A DNA stretch of 64,000 nt from Pseudomonas hydrolytica (lineage in GTDB: Bacteria; Pseudomonadota; Gammaproteobacteria; Pseudomonadales; Pseudomonadaceae), in assembly GCF_021495345.1 (NCBI RefSeq), contig NZ_CP099397.1:2914001-2978000 (forward strand). Reading direction: 5' to 3'. The translations under genes were made by a program, and so were the position numbers. Under the pieces are notes generated by a model. That model was not told the origin of the DNA and searched no databases. It was given only the letters and a program-made list of their open reading frames with translations. Below are positions 31,423 through 40,491 of the stretch, one piece after another. Each line of letters opens with the position of its first letter. Within the stretch, counting starts at the first letter, position 1.

Positions 31423-31494
31423 ATGTGGACCAAACCTAGCTACACCGACCTGCGCATCGGCTTCGAAGTGACCCTGTACTTCGCCAACCGTTGA
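31423..31494 (+). CDS. pqqA: PQQ precursor peptide PqqA
   Basis: A 23-residue ribosomal peptide that is the backbone of pyrroloquinoline quinone. The conserved EVTLY motif is intact: Glu15 and Tyr19 are the residues linked by PqqE and turned into the cofactor. It starts [10 protein letters not shown] and ends FANR. GGAGG precedes the ATG. It lies 61 bases after the alcohol dehydrogenase gene and before pqqB, so the enzyme and its cofactor pathway are in one directional series. A terminator-like hairpin follows it. Confidence 0.97.
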   Translation: MWTKPSYTDLRIGFEVTLYFANR

Positions 31495-31530
31495 GCCTGC
31501 CGCGGTGTGCCTGGCGCGCCGCGTTTCCCA

Positions 31531-31557
31531 CCCGGCCTGCCGGGGCCTGATTTTTTT
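31531..31557 (+). terminator. Attenuator-like hairpin between pqqA and pqqB
   Basis: A short CCCGG/CCGGG stem (an alternative GGCC/GGCC pairing also exists) is followed by a run of seven T. It is likely a partial terminator that leaves pqqA message in excess over pqqB-E, as expected when one peptide is consumed per cofactor molecule. The stem is short, so read-through should be considerable. Confidence 0.6.
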
Positions 31558-31573
31558 GCCGCGCGAGGCCCAG

Positions 31574-32488
31574 ATGCATATCCAGATTCTCGGTTCCGCC
31601 GCCGGCGGCGGTTTCCCCCAGTGGAACTGCAACTGCCGCAACTGCCGCGGCGTGCGCGCCGGCACCCTGCGGGCGCAGCCGCGTACCCAGTCGTCCATCG
31701 CCATCTCCGACGAAGGCGAGCAGTGGATCCTGTGCAACGCCTCGCCCGACATCCGCGCCCAGCTCGAAGCCTTCCCGGCGCTGCAGCCGGCGCGCCAGCT
31801 GCGCGACACGGCGATTGCCGGCATCGTCCTGCTCGACAGCCAGATCGACCACTGCACCGGCCTGTTGACCCTGCGCGAAGGCTGCCCGCATCAGGTCTGG
31901 TGCACCGAGATGGTCCATCAGGACCTGACCACCGGCTTTCCGCTGTTCAACATGCTCAGCCACTGGAACGGCGGCCTGCAGCACCGGCTGATCGAGCTGG
32001 ATGCCAAGCCGTTCAGCATCCCCGCCTGTCCTGAGCTGCGCCTCACCGCCATCGCCCTGCGCAGCAGCGCGCCGCCGTATTCGCCGCATCGGGGCAATCC
32101 GCACCCGGGCGACAACATCGGCCTGTTCATCGAGGACCTGCGCACGGGCGGGACCTTGTTCTACGCCCCCGGCCTGGGCCAGGTGGACGAGCAACTGCTG
32201 GGCTGGATGCGCCGCGCCGACTGCCTGCTGGTGGACGGCACGCTGTGGCGCGACGACGAGATGCGCGTGTGCGAGGTGGGCGACAAGCTCGGCAGCGAGA
32301 TGGGCCACCTGCCGCAGAGCGGCCCGGGCGGCATGCTCGAGGTGCTCGACGGCCTGCCGACCGCACGCAAGATCCTGATCCATATCAACAACACCAACCC
32401 GATTCTCGACCTGGATTCGCCCGAGCGTGCCGAGCTGGACGCGCGCGGCATCGAGGTCGCGTTCGATGGCATGAGCATCCATTTGTAG
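31574..32488 (+). CDS. pqqB: PqqB, metallo-beta-lactamase-fold PQQ biosynthesis protein
   Basis: A 304-residue cytoplasmic protein of the metallo-beta-lactamase fold, thought to hydroxylate the tyrosine of the PqqA-derived intermediate. The N-terminus [19 protein letters not shown] and the cysteines of CNCRNC (possible structural zinc) are typical. [10 protein letters not shown] stands where the metal motif occurs, and HINNTNPIL is near the end. AGG precedes the chosen ATG, and an upstream extension is open but unlikely. Its stop codon TAG is part of a REP arm, so the last residues may have been shaped by insertion of the repeat. Confidence 0.96.
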   Translation: MHIQILGSAAGGGFPQWNCNCRNCRGVRAGTLRAQPRTQSSIAISDEGEQWILCNASPDIRAQLEAFPALQPARQLRDTAIAGIVLLDSQIDHCTGLLTLREGCPHQVWCTEMVHQDLTTGFPLFNMLSHWNGGLQHRLIELDAKPFSIPACPELRLTAIALRSSAPPYSPHRGNPHPGDNIGLFIEDLRTGGTLFYAPGLGQVDEQLLGWMRRADCLLVDGTLWRDDEMRVCEVGDKLGSEMGHLPQSGPGGMLEVLDGLPTARKILIHINNTNPILDLDSPERAELDARGIEVAFDGMSIHL

Positions 32489-32552
32489 GGTGTGCGGGGC
32501 CGCCCAGGCTGTGCGCACTTCAAAGAATGCTGGTGCGCACGGCGCACCCTAC
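32485..32552. repeat. REP doublet between pqqB and pqqC
   Basis: The left arm begins with GTAGGG, whose TAG is the pqqB stop, but its hairpin is decayed. The right arm is an intact GGTGCGC-ACG-GCGCACC hairpin ending CTAC. Confidence 0.8.
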
Positions 32553-32575
32553 GGCAACGCGTATCGGAGATCCTG

Positions 32576-33328
32576 ATGAGCCAAGCTGCCATGACCCCTG
32601 CCGAATTCGAGCAGGCCCTGCGCGCCAAGGGCGCGCTGTACCACATCCATCATCCTTTTCATCGCGCCATGTACGAAGGGCGCGCCACCCGCGAGCAGAT
32701 CCAGGGCTGGGTGGCGAACCGCTTCTACTATCAGGTCAATATCCCACTTAAGGACGCCGCGATCATGGCCAACTGCCCGGATCGTGAGACCCGGCGCGAG
32801 TGGATTCAGCGCATCCTCGACCACGATGGGGCACCAGGCGAGGAAGGCGGCATCGAGGCCTGGCTGCGCTTGGCCGAGGCGGTCGGTCTCGACCGCGAGC
32901 AGGTGCTGTCGCAGGAGCTGGTGCTGCCCGGCGTGCGCTTCGCCGTCGACGCCTACGTCAACTTCGCTCGCCGCGCCAGTTGGCAGGAGGCGGCCAGCAG
33001 CTCGCTGACCGAGCTGTTCGCGCCGACCATCCACCAGTCGCGCCTGGACGCCTGGCCGCAGCACTACCCGTGGATCGATGCGACCGGCTACGACTACTTC
33101 CGCAATCGTCTGAGCCAGGCGCGCCGCGACGTCGAGCATGGCCTGCGCATCACCCTCGAGCACTACTGCACCCGTGAGGCACAGGAGCGCATGCTGAATA
33201 TCCTGCAGTTCAAGCTCGACGTGCTGTGGAGCATGCTCGACGCCATGAGCATGGCCTACGAGCTGGAGCGCCCGCCGTACCACACGGTAACCGCCGAGCG
33301 CGTCTGGCATCGGGGGATCGCTTTATGA
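32576..33328 (+). CDS. pqqC: PqqC, pyrroloquinoline-quinone synthase
   Basis: A 250-residue cofactorless oxidase that performs the last ring closure and eight-electron oxidation to PQQ. The all-helical fold is recognisable from [14 protein letters not shown] (active-site histidines), [15 protein letters not shown], and the late [26 protein letters not shown] at 32576 is the start, with GGAG seven bases upstream. It is separated from pqqB and pqqD by REP elements rather than by overlaps. Confidence 0.97.
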   Translation: MSQAAMTPAEFEQALRAKGALYHIHHPFHRAMYEGRATREQIQGWVANRFYYQVNIPLKDAAIMANCPDRETRREWIQRILDHDGAPGEEGGIEAWLRLAEAVGLDREQVLSQELVLPGVRFAVDAYVNFARRASWQEAASSSLTELFAPTIHQSRLDAWPQHYPWIDATGYDYFRNRLSQARRDVEHGLRITLEHYCTREAQERMLNILQFKLDVLWSMLDAMSMAYELERPPYHTVTAERVWHRGIAL

Positions 33329-33338
33329 TCAAGACAGC

Positions 33339-33393
33339 GGTGCGCATGGCGCACCCTACGGCCGCATTCCACGTAGGGTGCGCCGCGCGCACC
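33339..33393. repeat. REP doublet between pqqC and pqqD, opposite arm order
   Basis: Both hairpin arms are intact (loops ATG and CGC), but their CTAC and GTAG ends face each other across 13 bases. In the other doublets these ends point outward. It fills the 82-base pqqC-pqqD gap. Confidence 0.85.
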
Positions 33394-33410
33394 ACGACGG
33401 AGCCGCAACC

Positions 33411-33689
33411 ATGACCTCGACCATCCTGCCCAACGTCCCCGCCATCCGTCGCGGCTTCCGCCTGCAGTTCGAGCCGGCCCAGGGCTGCCACGTGTTGCTC
33501 TATCCCGAGGGCATGATCAAACTCAACGACAGCGCCGGCGAGATTCTCCAGTTGATCGACGGCCAGCGCAGCGTCGCGGACATCGTCGCCGAGCTGGAGG
33601 CGCGCTATCCCGACGTCGCGGAGCTGGGCGACGATGTGCAGCAGTTCATCGAGGTGGCTCATGCCCAGTTCTGGATCGAACTGCGCTGA
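33411..33689 (+). CDS. pqqD: PqqD, PqqA-binding chaperone
   Basis: A 92-residue winged-helix peptide-recognition protein that binds PqqA and presents it to the radical SAM enzyme PqqE. The family pattern is clear: [32 protein letters not shown], then the acidic helix with [21 protein letters not shown] at 33411 is the start. pqqE begins 46 bases later. Confidence 0.95.
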   Translation: MTSTILPNVPAIRRGFRLQFEPAQGCHVLLYPEGMIKLNDSAGEILQLIDGQRSVADIVAELEARYPDVAELGDDVQQFIEVAHAQFWIELR

Positions 33690-33735
33690 CCGCGGACCGT
33701 TGCAAGGCGTCGGCGAAGCCGCCGAGGCTGTACCG

Positions 33736-34980
33736 ATGACGGCCCCGCAGGAGCAGGCGAAGAAGCACGGCGTGCAACACGTACAAGAGCATGCGACCGA
33801 GCCGGCGATCCACCCCGTTCCTAACGGTGCCTCGGCAACGCAGAGAGCCTTGCAACGCTCCGTCGAGGTCGGCCCGCCGCTCTGGCTGCTGGCCGAGCTG
33901 ACCTACCGCTGCCCGCTGCAGTGCCCGTACTGCTCCAATCCACTGGATTTCTCCCAGCAGGGCTCCGAACTCAGCACCGCCGAGTGGATCGAGGTGTTCC
34001 GCCAGGCCCGCGAGCTGGGCGCGGCGCAGCTGGGCTTCTCCGGCGGCGAGCCGCTGGTGCGTCAGGACCTGGCCGAGCTGATCGCGGCGGCGCGCGGCCT
34101 GGGCTACTACACCAACCTGATCACCTCCGGTATCGGCCTGACCGAAGCGAGGATTGCCGAGTTCGCCGAGGCGGGGCTGGACCATATCCAGATCAGCTTT
34201 CAGGCCGCCGACGAGGAGGTGAACAACCTCCTGGCCGGCTCGCACAAGGCCTTCGCGCAGAAGCTGGCCATGGCCCGCGCGGTCAAGGCCCATGGCTACC
34301 CGATGGTGCTGAACTTCGTCACGCACCGGCACAACATCGACAATATCGAGCGCATCATCGAGCTGTGCCTGGGGCTGGAGGCAGACTTCGTCGAACTCGC
34401 CACCTGCCAGTTCTACGGCTGGGCCGAGCTCAATCGCGCCGGCCTGCTGCCAACCCGTGCGCAACTGGAGCGCGCCGAGCGTATCACCAACCAGTGGCGC
34501 GACAAGCTGGCGGCGGAGAACCACCCCTGCAAGCTGATCTTCGTCACTCCCGACTACTACGAGGAGCGCCCCAAGGCCTGCATGAACGGCTGGGGCAATC
34601 TGTTTCTCGACATCACCCCGGATGGCACGGCGCTGCCTTGCCACAGCGCGCGGCAGCTGCCGGTGCAGTTCCCCAACGTGCGCGAGCACAGCGTCGAACA
34701 TATCTGGCGGCATTCCTTCGGCTTCAATCGCTTCCGTGGCGACGACTGGATGCCCGAGCCATGCCGCAGCTGCGATGAGAAGCACAAGGATTTCGGCGGT
34801 TGTCGCTGCCAGGCCTTTATGCTCACCGGCGACGCCAGCAACGCCGACCCGGTGTGCAGCAAGTCGGCGCACCATGAGGTGATTCTCGCGGCGCGCCGCC
34901 AGGCCGACGAGGCGTCGCTGGGGCTGGACAAGCTGCAATACCGCAACGACAAGGCCTCGCGAATCATATGCAAGGCGTAG
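33736..34980 (+). CDS. pqqE: PqqE, radical SAM/SPASM enzyme
   Basis: Forms the carbon-carbon bond between Glu15 and Tyr19 of PqqA. The radical SAM cluster motif is [11 protein letters not shown] (Cys59, 63, 66) and SAM contacts include FSGGEPL. The C-terminal SPASM cysteines for auxiliary Fe-S clusters are in [28 protein letters not shown] and PVCSKSA. The frame gives 414 residues, with about 45 extra low-complexity, His/Gln-rich residues before the usual start region ([13 protein letters not shown]). The ATG at 33736 has GAGG upstream, and a later TTG near 33850 is an alternative. The TAG stop belongs to a REP arm. Confidence 0.95.
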   Translation: MTAPQEQAKKHGVQHVQEHATEPAIHPVPNGASATQRALQRSVEVGPPLWLLAELTYRCPLQCPYCSNPLDFSQQGSELSTAEWIEVFRQARELGAAQLGFSGGEPLVRQDLAELIAAARGLGYYTNLITSGIGLTEARIAEFAEAGLDHIQISFQAADEEVNNLLAGSHKAFAQKLAMARAVKAHGYPMVLNFVTHRHNIDNIERIIELCLGLEADFVELATCQFYGWAELNRAGLLPTRAQLERAERITNQWRDKLAAENHPCKLIFVTPDYYEERPKACMNGWGNLFLDITPDGTALPCHSARQLPVQFPNVREHSVEHIWRHSFGFNRFRGDDWMPEPCRSCDEKHKDFGGCRCQAFMLTGDASNADPVCSKSAHHEVILAARRQADEASLGLDKLQYRNDKASRIICKA

Positions 34981-34997
34981 GGTGCGCCGTGCGCACC
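34977..34997 (+). repeat. Single REP arm at the end of pqqE
   Basis: One intact GTAG-plus-GGTGCGC-CGT-GCGCACC unit with no partner arm. Its TAG is the pqqE stop codon. It lies between the converging ends of pqqE and a LysR gene. Confidence 0.8.
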
Positions 34998-35040
34998 GAT
35001 CCCGACAGCACCAGGAGCACCGCACAGGCCGCTCGCCGGC

Positions 35041-35991
35041 CTAAAGGCTCGGCAGATAGGCCATCTCCGTCGACTCGCCCAGCAGCAGGCCGCGGTTGAG
35101 TTCGGCGCAGGCACGCAGGTACTCGGCCACCAGGGTGACCCGCTTGAGCTTGCGCAGATCCTCGCTGTAGTACATCCAGAACTGCCGCATCACCTCGACC
35201 TCGTCCGGCAGTACCGCCTGTAGGCGCGGATCGGGGCCGGCGAGAAAACACGGCAGTATCGCCAGCGCGCGGCCTTCCAGGACCGCATGGTACTGGGCCA
35301 CCACGCTGGTGCTGCGCAGGCGGCTGTGCGCACCGGGTAGCAGGTCGTTGAGGTACAGCAGCTTGAAGCTGAACGCCAGGTCCTCGACGTAGGTGACGAA
35401 GGCATGCCCGGCCAGGTCGTCGCGGCTGCGGATCGGCGCGTGGTTGGCCAGGTAGCCGGGCGTGGCGTACAGGCGCAGGCGGTAGTCGCACAGCCGCGAG
35501 CAGACATAGGGGCCGCGTTCCGGGCGTTCCAGGGTGATGGCGATGTCCGCCTCGCGCCGCGACAGGCTGATGAAGTGCGGTACCGGCAGGATGTCCACCG
35601 AGATGTTCGGGTAGTGGTCGAGAAAATGGCTCATCTGCGCCGTGACGAAGCAGGAGCCGAAGGCCTCGGTGCAACCGATGCGCAGATGCCCGGCGAGCCC
35701 GCCGGTGCTGCCGGAGACCTGTTCGCAGGCGACCTGCAGGGTGCCCTCCAGACTCTCCACGTGTCCCAGCAGGCGCTGCCCCTCGCTGGTCAGGACGAAG
35801 CCGGCGCTGCGCGACTTCTCGAACAATAGCGCGCCCAGGCTCTGCTCCAGGCTGCGGATGCGCCGCGACACCGTGGTGTAGTCCACCCCCAGCCTGCGCG
35901 ACGCCGCACTCGCGGTGCGAGTGCGCGCCACTTCGAGGAAGAAGCGCAGGTCGTCCCAGTTGATCCGCCCCATTACCATGTTTTTTTGCAT
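35041..35991 (-). CDS. LysR-family regulator
   Basis: A 316-residue LysR protein. The N-terminal winged helix-turn-helix (about 8-68) contains SAASRRLGVDYTTVSRRIRSLE, and a co-inducer domain follows from about residue 95. Three candidate ATGs (35991, 35979, 35973) lie within 18 bases with no clear ribosome site. Many relatives begin at the third, MGRINWDDLRFF. It is divergent from the DUF485/symporter operon. A promoter block next to its start is repeated in front of the acyl-CoA ligase operon, so it probably controls both. The inducer is unknown, perhaps a short branched carboxylate. Confidence 0.88.
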   Translation of the reverse strand: MQKNMVMGRINWDDLRFFLEVARTRTASAASRRLGVDYTTVSRRIRSLEQSLGALLFEKSRSAGFVLTSEGQRLLGHVESLEGTLQVACEQVSGSTGGLAGHLRIGCTEAFGSCFVTAQMSHFLDHYPNISVDILPVPHFISLSRREADIAITLERPERGPYVCSRLCDYRLRLYATPGYLANHAPIRSRDDLAGHAFVTYVEDLAFSFKLLYLNDLLPGAHSRLRSTSVVAQYHAVLEGRALAILPCFLAGPDPRLQAVLPDEVEVMRQFWMYYSEDLRKLKRVTLVAEYLRACAELNRGLLLGESTEMAYLPSL

Positions 35992-36042
35992 ATGAGTCAG
36001 GCTTATTTGTCAATACATAGAGTAAATACGCCTACATATACT
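35983..36042 (+). promoter_or_regulatory. Promoter block of the DUF485-symporter operon (copy 1)
   Basis: TTTTTGCATAT, 36 unrelated bases, then GCCTACATATACT. The TATACT is a good -10 and the -35 region is poor, suggesting activator dependence. The same two blocks with the same 36-base spacing occur at 38450-38509. From 36043 to 36302 I see only an untranslated leader; a possible 39-codon reading at 36104 has no supporting evidence. Confidence 0.75.
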
Positions 36043-36302
36043 CCCTGACACAACGCCTGACCAGATCGGGCCGGCCCCTCCAACAACAATTCAGGGCTTA
36101 TCGCATGAACGCATGGTCGACCACCGCCGCTTATGGCCGCTGCGGATCGCACTGCCGCTGCGCCGTCATGCGCTCACTGCGCCGTCGACGACAACCGCAC
36201 CGCCCTCGCCCGCCCAGGCACTGATCTCCTCACCGCGCCGTTCGCGTGCCATGCGCGACGGCAACCGCACCGATCCGACAACAACAACCACGGAGCACCA
36301 GC

Positions 36303-36629
36303 ATGAGTAGTCACGCCAAGCATGCGCTGACCTGCGCACTGATACGCAGCAATCCCAAGTTCCAGAGCCTCGCTCGCCGCCGCGCCCGCCTCGCCTGGGC
36401 CCTGAGCGGCCTGGTGCTGGCCCTGTACTACAGCTTCATCATGCTGGTGGCCTTCGCTCCCGGCTGGCTGCACCTGCCGTTGTACGCCGGCAGTAACCTG
36501 AGCCTGGGCCTGCCCCTGGGAGCCGCGCTGATCCTGCTGTGCTGGCTGCTCACCCTCTGGTACGTACGCAGCGCCAACCTGCACTTCGACACGCTCAGCG
36601 CGCAGATCCTCGAGGAGTCCCAGGTATGA
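36303..36629 (+). CDS. DUF485 small membrane protein, YjcH type
   Basis: A 108-residue inner-membrane protein with two hydrophobic helices (about 38-58 and 68-92), the DUF485 pattern found next to ActP-type acetate symporters. [13 protein letters not shown] precedes the first helix. Its role with the symporter is not known. GGAG precedes the ATG. Its stop overlaps the symporter start (ATGA), so the two are translationally coupled. Confidence 0.9.
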   Translation: MSSHAKHALTCALIRSNPKFQSLARRRARLAWALSGLVLALYYSFIMLVAFAPGWLHLPLYAGSNLSLGLPLGAALILLCWLLTLWYVRSANLHFDTLSAQILEESQV

Positions 36630-38275
36630 AACGTCCAGCCCTCCTGCTCGCGCTCTGCGCACCACTGGCCGAGGCCGCGCCACTGACGGCCGAGCAACAG
36701 CCGCTCAACCTGCATGCCATCGGCATGTTCTTCGTCTTCGTCATAGCCACCCTGGCGATCACCTGGTGGGCGGCGCGGCGCACCCGTTCGGCCGCCGACT
36801 TCTACAGCGCCGGCGGCGGTATCAGCGGCTTTCAGAACGGTCTGGCGATCGCCGGCGACTACATGTCGGCGGCCACCCTGCTGGGCCTGTCCAGCCTGGT
36901 GTTCGCCCGGGGTTACGACGGCTTCGTCTACATCATCGGCTTCTTTGTCGGCTGGCCCATCGTCACCTTCCTCATGGCCGAGCGCCTGCGCAACCTGGGC
37001 CGCTACACCTTCGCCGACATCGTCTCCTACCGGCTGGACCAGACCCGCGTGCGCAGCTTCGCCGCGCTCGGCTCGCTGACCGTGGTGTGCTGCTACCTGG
37101 TGGTGCAGATGGTCGGCGCCGGCCAGTTGATCAAGCTGCTGTTCGGCCTCGACTACAGCACCGCGGTGGTGGTGGTCGGTGCGCTGATGCTGGTCTACGT
37201 GATTTTCGGCGGCATGCTCGCCACCACCTGGGTGCAGATCACCAAGGCGGTGCTGCTGCTCGGCGGCGGCACTACCCTGGCAGTGCTGGCACTGGCGCGT
37301 TTCGACTTCAGTTTCGAGACGCTGGCCGAGCAGGCCGTGGCCCTGCATGCCAGCGGCGCGCAGATCATGGGCCCCGGCTCCCTGCTGGCCGACCCGATCA
37401 ATGCGGTGTCGCTGTCGCTCGGCCTGGTCTTCGGCATCGCCGGCCTGCCGCACATCCTGATGCGCTTCTTCACCGTGCCCAACGCCCGCGAGGCGCGACG
37501 CTCGGTGCTGTTCGCCACGCTGTTCATCGGCTTCTTCTTCCTCGTGGTCTGCGCCCTGGGCTACAGCGCCATCGTCATCGTCGGCGGCGACCCGCAGTAC
37601 TTCGTCGACGGCAAGCTCGGCGGCGCCCTGATCGGCGGCGGCAACATGGTGGCCATGCACCTGGCCAAGGCAGTGGGCGGCGACCTGTTCCTCGGTTTCC
37701 TCTCCGCCGTAGCCTTCGCCACCATTCTCGCGGTGGTCGCCGGCCTGGCCCTGGCCGGCGCCTCGGCCATCTCCCACGACCTTTACGCCTCGGTGCTGAA
37801 GAAAGGTCGCGCCAACGAGAAGGACGAGATGCGCGTCTCGCGCATCGCCACGGTGGCCATCGGTATGGTCGCCATCGGCCTGGGCATTCTCTTCGAGCAG
37901 ATGAACATCGCCTTCCTGGTCGGCCTGACCTTCGGCGTGGCCGCCTCGGCCAACTTCCCGGTGCTGATCATGGCCATGTACTGGGACGGCCTTACCACCC
38001 GTGGTGCGGTCTATGGCGGCCTGGCCGGCCTGATCAGCGCCCTGGCCCTGGTGATCGGCTCGCCCTCGGTGTGGGTCGGCGTGCTGGGCCATGCCGAAGC
38101 GCTGTTCCCCTACGACCAGCCCGCGCTGTTCTCCATGCCGCTGGCCTTCGTCACCATAGTGCTGGTCTCCAAGCTGGACCGCAGCAAGCGCGCCCAGGCC
38201 GAGCGCGCCGCCTACGCCGACCAGTTCGTGCGGGCCCAGACCGGCTTCGGCGCAGCCGCCGCCAGCAGTCACTGA
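36626..38275 (+). CDS. Sodium/carboxylate symporter, ActP type
   Basis: A 549-residue member of the sodium:solute symporter family. A cleavable signal (about 1-18, ending AEA) is followed by about 13 hydrophobic helices. Family features include [30 protein letters not shown] near residue 55 and [13 protein letters not shown] near 285. E. coli ActP carries acetate and other short acids. In this cluster, with an acyl-CoA ligase and the full isobutyryl-CoA route, isobutyrate or another short branched acid is a reasonable guess. A terminator follows. Confidence 0.92.
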   Translation: MKRPALLLALCAPLAEAAPLTAEQQPLNLHAIGMFFVFVIATLAITWWAARRTRSAADFYSAGGGISGFQNGLAIAGDYMSAATLLGLSSLVFARGYDGFVYIIGFFVGWPIVTFLMAERLRNLGRYTFADIVSYRLDQTRVRSFAALGSLTVVCCYLVVQMVGAGQLIKLLFGLDYSTAVVVVGALMLVYVIFGGMLATTWVQITKAVLLLGGGTTLAVLALARFDFSFETLAEQAVALHASGAQIMGPGSLLADPINAVSLSLGLVFGIAGLPHILMRFFTVPNAREARRSVLFATLFIGFFFLVVCALGYSAIVIVGGDPQYFVDGKLGGALIGGGNMVAMHLAKAVGGDLFLGFLSAVAFATILAVVAGLALAGASAISHDLYASVLKKGRANEKDEMRVSRIATVAIGMVAIGLGILFEQMNIAFLVGLTFGVAASANFPVLIMAMYWDGLTTRGAVYGGLAGLISALALVIGSPSVWVGVLGHAEALFPYDQPALFSMPLAFVTIVLVSKLDRSKRAQAERAAYADQFVRAQTGFGAAAASSH

Positions 38276-38326
38276 CGCGACCCACGTGGCGCCAACCCCT
38301 GGCGCCTCCCTGGGGCGAAAGGCCCC

Positions 38327-38360
38327 AAGCGCGACCAAGTTCCTTGCGTCGCGCTTTTTT
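38327..38360 (+). terminator. Intrinsic terminator after the symporter gene
   Basis: AAGCGCGAC pairs with GTCGCGCTT across a 12-base loop and runs into six T. A second GC hairpin with a GAAA loop lies just upstream. It separates the transport operon from the ligase operon. Confidence 0.9.
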
Positions 38361-38441
38361 ATGCCTGCGTATCAGGTCCTTCCCTTCATCCCCACCGCCA
38401 GGCCGGACCGTCGAGAAGCCATGGGGACATCGCTGCGGGAC

Positions 38442-38509
38442 ATGCAACATTTTTGCATATCGCACCTGAATCCATACGTGTTCTTATCCTAACAATGCCT
38501 ACCTATACT
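38442..38509 (+). promoter_or_regulatory. Promoter block of the acyl-CoA ligase operon (copy 2)
   Basis: TTTTTGCATAT (38450-38460), 36 bases, GCCTACCTATACT (38497-38509): the same arrangement as at 35983-36042. Here the first block is part of a perfect ATGCAA-N5-TTGCAT palindrome (38442-38458), a plausible LysR-type site. The remainder of the 38276-38690 gap holds the symporter terminator and an untranslated leader without a convincing gene. Confidence 0.75.
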
Positions 38510-38690
38510 GGACTCACCAGCCTGGTGATAAAACCGGGCCAGTCCCAACAAAAATAAACAAGGGCACTCGCCATGAAACCATCCTCCGCTGCCACCCTCC
38601 TCCCGCCATCGACCGCCCGCATGTGCCTCGTCCATGCCGGCCACCGCGCCGCCTGACCGCCCGTACCGCGCCGATCGCAGGAGAACCGCC

Positions 38691-40391
38691 ATGAACCGCA
38701 ACAGCCAACCCTTCGTCGCCGCGCGCGACTTCCTCCTGGCCCACCGCACCGACTACGCCACCGCGGTGCGCGACTTCCGCTGGCCGCAGTTGCACCAGTT
38801 CAACTGGGCACTGGACTACTTCGACGCCATGGCCGAGGGCAACCAGGCGCCGGCGCTGTGGATAGTCGAGGAAGACGGCAGCGAGCAGCGCTACAGCTTC
38901 GCCGAACTGGCCGAGCGCTCCAACCGCGTGGCCAACCACCTGCGCGCCCTCGGCGTGCGCCGTGGCGAACGCATGCTGCTGATGCTGGGCAACCACATCG
39001 CCCTGTGGGAAACCATGCTCGCCGCCTTCAAGCTCGGCGCCGTGGTGATCCCGGCCACCGCCCTGCTCACCGCCGAGGACCTGCGCGACCGTATCGATCG
39101 CGGCCAGGTACGCCACCTGGTGGTGGGCAGCGAGCACACCGGCAAGTTCGCCGACCTGGCCGCAGACTGCACGCGCATCTGCGTCGGTGCACCAGTGGCG
39201 GGCTGGACGCCGCACCAGGCCTACGCGGAGCACGCCAGCGCGTTCACTGCCGAGGGCACCACCCTGGCCACCGACCCCATGCTGCTGTACTTCACCTCCG
39301 GCACCACCAGCAAACCGAAGATGGTCCTGCACAGCCACCAGAGCTACCCGGTCGGCCACCTCTCGACCATGTACTGGATCGGCCTGCAGCCGGGCGACCT
39401 GCACCTGAACATCTCCTCGCCGGGCTGGGCCAAGCACGCCTGGAGCTGTTTCTTCGCGCCATGGAACGCCGGCGCCTGCATCTTCATCCACAACGTCGCC
39501 CGCTTCAGCGCTCCGGCCCTGCTCGGCGTGCTGGAAAAATACGGCGTCACCAGCCTGTGCGCGCCGCCCACGGTATGGCGCATGCTGATCCAGGAAGACC
39601 TGGCCAGCCTGAAAGGCCGCCTGCGCCTGCGCGAACTGGTGGGCGCCGGCGAGCCGCTCAACCCGGAGATCATCGAGCAGATCCAGCATGCCTGGGGCCT
39701 GTGGTTGCGCGACGGTTTCGGCCAGTCGGAAACCACCGCCCTGGTCGGCAACACCCCCGGCCAGCCGCTCAAACCCGGGTCGATGGGCCGTCCGCTGCCC
39801 GGCTACCGGGTGTGCATGCTCGATCCCGACGGCCAGCCGGCCAGCGATGGCGAGGTGGCCCTGCCGCTGGAGCCCCATCCGCTGGGCCTGATGCTGTGCT
39901 ACGAGGACAGCCCGGAGAAGACTGCCGAGGTGATGCGCGGCGGCTACTACCGCACCGGCGACACCGCGTCGGTCGACGCCGACGGCTACGTCACCTTCGT
40001 TGGCCGCGCCGATGACGTGTTCAAGGCCTCCGACTACCGCATCAGCCCCTTCGAGCTGGAGAGCGCACTGATCGAGCACCCGGCGGTGATGGAGGTGGCG
40101 GTCGTGCCGAGCCCGGACCCGGTACGCCTGGCCGTGCCCAAGGCCTTCCTCATCCTCGCCCACGACGAACCCGGCAGCGCCGCGCTGGCGGAAAACATCC
40201 TGGCCTTCGCCCGCGAGCACCTGGCGCCCTACAAGCGGGTGCGGCGCATCGAGTTCGTCACCGAGCTGCCCAAGACCATCTCCGGGAAGATCCGCCGGGT
40301 CGAACTGCGGCAGATGGAAGTGCAGCGCCGCCAGGGCGAACGCGGCGCGCAGGAATACTTCGAAGAAGACTTCCCGCAGCTCAAGGGCTGA
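38691..40391 (+). CDS. Acyl-CoA synthetase (short/medium-chain, AMP-binding)
   Basis: A 566-residue adenylate-forming ligase of the acetyl-/medium-chain acyl-CoA synthetase group. The P-loop is [12 protein letters not shown], the A5 motif [10 protein letters not shown]7 TGDTASVD, the hinge region [20 protein letters not shown] and the catalytic lysine is in [12 protein letters not shown] lies seven bases before the ATG at 38691. It is the first gene of an operon whose next five genes convert isobutyryl-CoA to propionyl-CoA, so isobutyrate is its likeliest substrate. This is inference; propionate or other acids remain possible. Confidence 0.92.
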   Translation: MNRNSQPFVAARDFLLAHRTDYATAVRDFRWPQLHQFNWALDYFDAMAEGNQAPALWIVEEDGSEQRYSFAELAERSNRVANHLRALGVRRGERMLLMLGNHIALWETMLAAFKLGAVVIPATALLTAEDLRDRIDRGQVRHLVVGSEHTGKFADLAADCTRICVGAPVAGWTPHQAYAEHASAFTAEGTTLATDPMLLYFTSGTTSKPKMVLHSHQSYPVGHLSTMYWIGLQPGDLHLNISSPGWAKHAWSCFFAPWNAGACIFIHNVARFSAPALLGVLEKYGVTSLCAPPTVWRMLIQEDLASLKGRLRLRELVGAGEPLNPEIIEQIQHAWGLWLRDGFGQSETTALVGNTPGQPLKPGSMGRPLPGYRVCMLDPDGQPASDGEVALPLEPHPLGLMLCYEDSPEKTAEVMRGGYYRTGDTASVDADGYVTFVGRADDVFKASDYRISPFELESALIEHPAVMEVAVVPSPDPVRLAVPKAFLILAHDEPGSAALAENILAFAREHLAPYKRVRRIEFVTELPKTISGKIRRVELRQMEVQRRQGERGAQEYFEEDFPQLKG

Positions 40392-40395
40392 AACC

Positions 40396-40452
40396 GGGCC
40401 GGCGGGCCGGCCCTCCGCAAACCACCCCGACCGCTCGGCCGCACCGGCCGAG
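40396..40452. other. Two GC hairpins between the ligase gene and mmsA
   Basis: GGGCCGGC pairs with GCCGGCCC (40396-40413), and CTCGGCC pairs with GGCCGAG (40434-40452). Neither has a T-tract, so they are more likely message-processing or stability structures inside the operon than terminators. Confidence 0.6.
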
Positions 40453-40491
40453 GGGACCCACTCGACCTCAAGAAAGCAGGCAGGACCGAAA

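Noticed and set aside
36008-36013. TTGACA on the minus strand upstream of the LysR gene at 35041-35991
   Set aside because: At 17 bases spacing the -10 would be TGCAAA inside the candidate start codons, a poor match, so I did not call a promoter.
36104-36223. Short ATG frame of 39 codons in the leader of the DUF485-symporter operon
   Set aside because: It lacks a ribosome site and has an Arg/Pro/His-rich composition typical of non-coding GC-rich sequence.
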